In this document: positions 59,150 to 64,000 of the stretch, in pieces
Position numbering within the stretch: the first letter of the stretch is position 1
How the letters are laid out: each line of letters starts with the position of its first letter
Source: Arachis hypogaea
Lineage: Eukaryota > Streptophyta > Magnoliopsida > Fabales > Fabaceae
NCBI RefSeq assembly: GCF_003086295.3
Contig: NC_092051.1
Span: 10,470,810-10,534,809, forward strand
DNA: 64,000 nt
Reading direction: 5' to 3'
Notes under the pieces: generated by a model
Seen by the model: the letters and a program-made list of their open reading frames with translations, nothing else
Databases searched by the model: none
Told to the model about the DNA's origin: nothing
Position numbers and translations under genes: made by a program

Positions 59150-59514
59150 ATTTATTATGTTTATATTATTTCTTTTATAAAAAGTAACATGATATGATTA
59201 TTTATAATTTTGATTTTATTTCAACTAAATACTATTTCACTTATTTTTTCTTAGAATTTTTTTTTTTAATTCTATAATGTCATAAGTTCATTTAGAAAAA
59301 AATAAAATGGCTAAATATTATAAAGTATAAATTTTTTATTTAACAATGACTTTCATAAAAAATAATAAAAGGTTATTATTTTTAGTTTTATTGGTGTCAC
59401 TTGATCACTTATATATAAAATCTTTGATTCAAATTCTTAAGAGTAAAAAGAGTATTTTTATACTTTTTTTAGAAAAAAATCAACACATTATAAAGATCTT
59501 AATATTCCAAACGT

Positions 59515-59518
<4 letters not shown>

Positions 59519-59580
<62 letters not shown>
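59519..59580. repeat. (AT)n microsatellite
   Basis: ~31 uninterrupted AT units. It is absent from the paralogous unit, which has only a short ATATATAT. Confidence 0.97.
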
Positions 59581-59582
<2 letters not shown>

Positions 59583-59941
59583 TAGAAGTGTGTTTAGATT
59601 TATCGTGTATATATTAAATAATTGATGAATTAAACATAAAATTTACTTTAAATATAAGTAATTTTAATTTATAGTAAAAATAAGAGAATTGAAATCATAA
59701 ACTAGTTAATTTTATGTAGTTACTAATAAAAATATATATGATACTATTTAGAAATCATCTCAAAATAAAACTCGTTTTTTTATTCATGAGAAAAATTTCA
59801 TTATATTTTTTTTTATCTTTTTGCTTTAACTTGAATATATGTATAAGAAATTAAATAATGTTAAATAGGACATACATCATCTTTATAAAAAAAAGTTGCA
59901 TTTAATTTTTGGTTGCAATAAATAGGATGATAAAAAATAAC

Positions 59942-60022
<81 letters not shown>
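59942..60022. repeat. (TTA)n microsatellite
   Basis: ~27 uninterrupted units. The paralogous site at 61929-61960 has ~11. Confidence 0.97.
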
Positions 60023-60023
<1 letters not shown>

Positions 60024-60440
60024 GTGTCATATTTCTAATAGCATATAATAAACTATACTTGTTAATTAAACCAAAATATCGTAGCATTTGTTTTTTCTTA
60101 TCTATACACACACGTATAATTGATAATCATTTTAAAATATAGAAATAATTATTAAAAATATTAATATATATTTTTTAAACTTACAGTATATTTTTTAATA
60201 TAACTAAAAATCATTAAATAATATTAATCAAAATTGAATATTGATTAATTGTCCAAATTATCAAATATTTTTTTATTTTTATACTAGTTGCATATTTATT
60301 TTTGTTTGGTTTTAATATATGAAAGGGTTATTAGAAAAGCGTGACTTCAAACTTAGTCTCAGCTTACTCTAGTACTCTACAACATATTATGGCTTGAAAA
60401 AGAAAAGGCTAAAAATTTGCAATGCAAATACAAGTTGCAC

Positions 60441-61139
60441 AAACATGGAATTTTGAACCAATTCAAACTGGAGAAAGAAACGACCGGTTGCATATGCTTG
60501 GTGAACTTTTCAAATTGCATGCTTACAATAATTTTGATAACTCAATCTGAACCATATAAATTATTTAATATAAATTTCAATGGCTAAAAGAATTGAAATA
60601 CCAGTATGCCAAAAAAGTACAATGATATACCGGAAAACCTTCCTGAACTTTAATCATGAGGGAATGCATTTGTTGACGATACGGTTGTACCTGTATTCTG
60701 TTTTTTTCAGGATTTTTTTTCTTTTGTACGACATAAAAATTTGTACGTTGTACCTATATTCTTTTATTTCAGAATTTTAAATTAATATATATAGTACTAC
60801 ATAAAGTTAACTATTATTTTTTCTACGCATAATGTATTATATCTGAAATAATTAGATAAAGCTAACCTTGAAACAAGATTAAAATTATTTTTAGTAAAAT
60901 TATTCTGTATTTAAAATATATAAGATGAATGAGGATCAACTTAATAATCCTCCTATATTTTCTTACATTACAGAAATTATAATTCATATAATTGATACGA
61001 TTAAAATGATTAAACTTATATATTTTAATATTATCTATGCATAACATGAATTATTAAACTTATAGAGACTTAAAACCTAGCATTACAAACATGATAACAC
61101 TATGTTATCATAATTCACTTTATCAACTAAAATAAAATT
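60441..61139. other. AT-rich spacer, no gene seen
   Basis: Between the two paralogous units; short ORFs here have AT-rich composition and no recognisable motif. Confidence 0.5.
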
Positions 61140-61927
61140 ATTCAATTTGATTTATTATATTTTTTATTTTTTCTTTCATAAAAAATAGCATGACCTGATT
61201 ATTTATAATTTTGATTTTATTAATTAAATATTATTTTACTTATTTTTTTTAGAAATGTGTTTTTTTTTTAATTCTGTAATATGTCATAAGTTCATTTAGA
61301 AAAATAAAATTACTAAATTAAATGCTATAAAATATAAATCTAATTTAACAATGACTTTTACAAAAAATCATATGAATTAAAAGTTATTATTTATAATTTT
61401 AGTAGCGTCACTTAATCATGTGTATATATACAAATTTTCGATTCAAATATTAAGAATAAAAAAAACTTTTTTATATTTGTTTTAGAAAAAGGACAATACA
61501 TTATATATATATTAGGTGATCGATATTTTTATTGCTTTTGCCTTTAAATCAATACTAGCCAATTATTCATCGTGTATATATTAAATAATTGAGGAATTAA
61601 ACATAAAGTTTACTTTAAATATAAGTAATCTTAATTTTTTATATATCAAAACTATAAAATTATATAACAAAAATAAGAGAATTAAAATCATAGACTAGCT
61701 AGTTTTATGTAGTTACTAATAAGAATATATATGATAATACTTAGCAATAATCCCAAAATAAACTCGTTTTTTTTATATTAATGAAAAAAATTTCATTATA
61801 TTATTTATCTTCTTTGCTTTAACTTATAATGTATAAGAAATCAAATAATGTTAAATAGGATGTCATCTTTAAAAAAATATTTTGCACTTAATTTTGGTTT
61901 CAAATAAATAGGATGATAAAAAATAAC

Positions 61928-61960
<33 letters not shown>

Positions 61961-62470
61961 TCTAACAGCATATAATAATTTATACTTGTTGATTAAACCA
62001 AAATATCGTAGTATTTGTTTTTTTTTTTTGTCTATACATACATATGTATAATTAATAGTTATTTTAAAAAAGTAAAAGTAATTATTAAAAAAATAGAAGA
62101 CCATCAAAATTTATTTTTTTAGTTATTATTTTAAGACATTAATCAAACTTTTTTAATTTAGTAATCGAACAATATATTTTAACCTACACTTTTAAATATT
62201 AATAGTTAATATTGATGATAAAAAATAATAAATTTTAATGATCTTTTAATATTTTTTATTTAAATAGTATCAATATATATATTTTTTAGACTTACAATAT
62301 ATTTTTTAATATGACTAAAGATCAATAAATAATATTTGTCAAAACTGAATATTGATTAATTGTCCAAATAATCAAATATTTTTTTTTATTTTTATACCAG
62401 TTTCATATTTGTTTTTGTTTGAAGGAGTCATTAAAAAAGATGACTTCAAACTTAATATGGCACAACTCAC
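61140..62470. repeat. Diverged tandem paralogue, unit 2 (~1.3 kb)
   Basis: Partner of 59150-60440 in direct orientation, about 2 kb downstream. Confidence 0.75.
61929..61960. repeat. (TTA)n microsatellite, short allele
   Basis: ~11 uninterrupted TTA units at the position matching 59942-60022 in the other paralogue. Confidence 0.9.
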
Positions 62471-62979
62471 TCTAGGACATATGATTTGAAAAAAAAAAAA
62501 CAAAAACTAAAAATTCTGGTTATTATCCTTCAAACGACTATCGTACTACGTATTTCTTTCGCATTACCATTTCTTACCAACGCATGCACCAGTATCCAAA
62601 TGCAAATGAAACTTGTAAAATGTACATATTTTCAAGCCACACTCACACTCATACTCATACTCACACTCACATGTTCATTTAAATTAATAGAAAATTTACT
62701 TAATATAATACGGAAAACAAATTTGAGAAATGGTGTTTTTTTATTTGTTGTTCAAAAAGAAATTACATTTTTTTTAGAAATTAAAAAGTTGTTTCGATTT
62801 GATGTTGAAATATTAATTAAAATTTGGATAAAATTGATTTATTGTATGAAGAGCAAAATTTTTGTAAATGAAATATATTAAAAATTTCAGAGCTTAATCG
62901 GATGTTCAAATGTAATTTTAAATTAATTGAACAAATATATATAATTTTCAAATATTTGTATATTAAATAAAAAATTATA
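62471..62979. other. AT-rich spacer, no recognisable gene
   Basis: A plus-strand frame of ~130 codons (62486-62881) is mostly Lys/Ile/Leu/Phe from AT-rich DNA and has no motif I can name; I do not call it a gene. Confidence 0.5.
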
Positions 62980-63855
62980 AGTAAACTTTTGTTTAAGAAA
63001 TAAGGTTGTTAATAGTAATCATATTTAAAAACAAATTAATTAAAAAATTTCATGCTTATAATAAGCTGCTCAGATCAAACTATCAATCAAGTAAAAAAAA
63101 TTCTATTTTTATATATTTTTTATTATAAATATCATTTTGATATTAATATATTTTAATAATTAGGGATTATTTTTTATTTTATTAATTAAAAAATAATTTA
63201 AATATATAATTAATTAATAACTACTATATTTTTTATACGAGTATTAAAAAAATTAGATATAATTATATATCTTAAGTCAACTCGAGCCATTCACTTAATT
63301 CTATTAGCAACACGACAACCTATTTTAAATAAAAAGAACAAATTACTTCTTTTATAAGTGTAGTTTTTTATTGCTTTTATTAATGTAATTTTTATTTGTA
63401 TATTTGTCTATTATTATACGACGAGAGGGATTATTATCACACCTTAGTTAATAAAATGTTGCTTAATTATTTTAAATTACATTTCTTTCTTTACACTTAA
63501 ATTAACAATTTATTAAGTATATATTTAATATTATTCAAACTTATCATCACGAATATTATTAAATTAAATAAATATTATTTTCTTTTTTTCTTTTAAGAAT
63601 ACAATAGACCAATAGTTATCATCGGTAATACTAATAGTCTAATACATAGCATAAGTATATGCTACGTTATAATAAAAGAACAATTAATAAAGAATTATAA
63701 CGTACAATATATATGTTTATCCAATATTTTTCATTGTATTTATGTAATTTAAACTAGTAGCAGTAAGCTAAAATTATAAGAATTTTGCATGCTAATTTCA
63801 TAAATTTATGCAAATTTAATTATTTTATTTTATAATTATATATTTTTTTAGAAAA
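62980..63855. repeat. Diverged paralogue of 31110-33060, lacking the 1.05 kb element
   Basis: Aligns with 31110-31828 and then directly with 32881-33060, so it records the site before that insertion. 63856-64000 is AT-rich and unmatched. Confidence 0.75.
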
Positions 63856-64000
63856 GAATATAATTTCACTAATTAAGAGTATTTAAAACTACACTACTCG
63901 ATAAAAATATACTTCACAACTTTTAGTTATTTAATATAAGAATAATTTTTCTAACAAAATAAAATTTAAAGAATAACTTAGTAATTAAAATTTATTAAAA

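Larger units (their letters stand above)
59150..60440. repeat. Diverged tandem paralogue, unit 1 (~1.3 kb)
   Basis: Aligns with 61140-62470 over most of its length. Landmarks are CATAAGTTCATTTAGAAAAA, TAACAATGACTTT, ATTGATTAATTGTCCAAAT and GACTTCAAACTTA. No ORF is conserved between the two. Confidence 0.75.

Noticed and set aside
59909..60142. ORF with a poly-Tyr run
   Set aside because: Translation of the (TTA)n microsatellite.

Overview
This is nuclear DNA from a flowering plant. It is very AT-rich, has GT-AG introns, and carries F-box, FAR1-related, class III peroxidase and GH9 endoglucanase sequences together with Ty3/gypsy, Mutator-like and MITE insertions. The FAR1-related and plant-mobile-domain (PMD) sequences look like those I know from peanut relatives, so a legume, probably Arachis, is my inference. 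No organellar or bacterial DNA is evident.

Layout. (1) 1-8949 and 21082-30160 are two copies of one ~9 kb block holding an F-box gene, an unrecognised 82-nt exon, a FAR1-related fragment and a 42-codon ORF. The second copy is clean: its F-box gene reads through two exons as 413 aa. The first copy is shorter by many one-base losses in base runs, and it ends at a 1000-N gap (8950-9949). I suspect an uncorrected contig end rather than a biological tandem duplication. A third, older copy of a 1.2 kb part lies at 19712-20925. (2) 9950-11800 holds frame-broken remains of a class III peroxidase and the 3' end of a GH9 endoglucanase. (3) 14145-19557 is a decayed minus-strand chromovirus. (4) 30161-36329 is AT-rich spacer with a ~1.05 kb TIR element and compound tandem repeats. 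(5) 36330-44777 is a Tat-type Ty3/gypsy element with 5-bp target duplications, an internal deletion, stop codons and an antisense ORF. Its 3' end plus flanking DNA was then duplicated in tandem (2223-bp unit). (6) 47900-53640 is a Mutator-like element (MULE) with a perfect 9-bp target duplication. (7) 53650-64000 is AT-rich repeat-filled spacer.

The best candidate for something unusual is the MULE. It carries an apparently intact four-exon gene for a 704-aa PMD protein. Facing it is a transposase gene that has lost its catalytic core but keeps the N-terminal DNA-binding and C-terminal SWIM/zinc-knuckle parts. At each end, about 97 bp in from the terminus, sits an array of 25-bp palindromes (AATTCGAACC, 5 variable bases, GGTTCGAATT): seven copies on the left and eight on the right. 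A TATA box lies just inside each array, reading into each gene. The element may therefore persist as a non-autonomous vehicle for the PMD gene, moved by a transposase supplied from elsewhere; that last step is inference.
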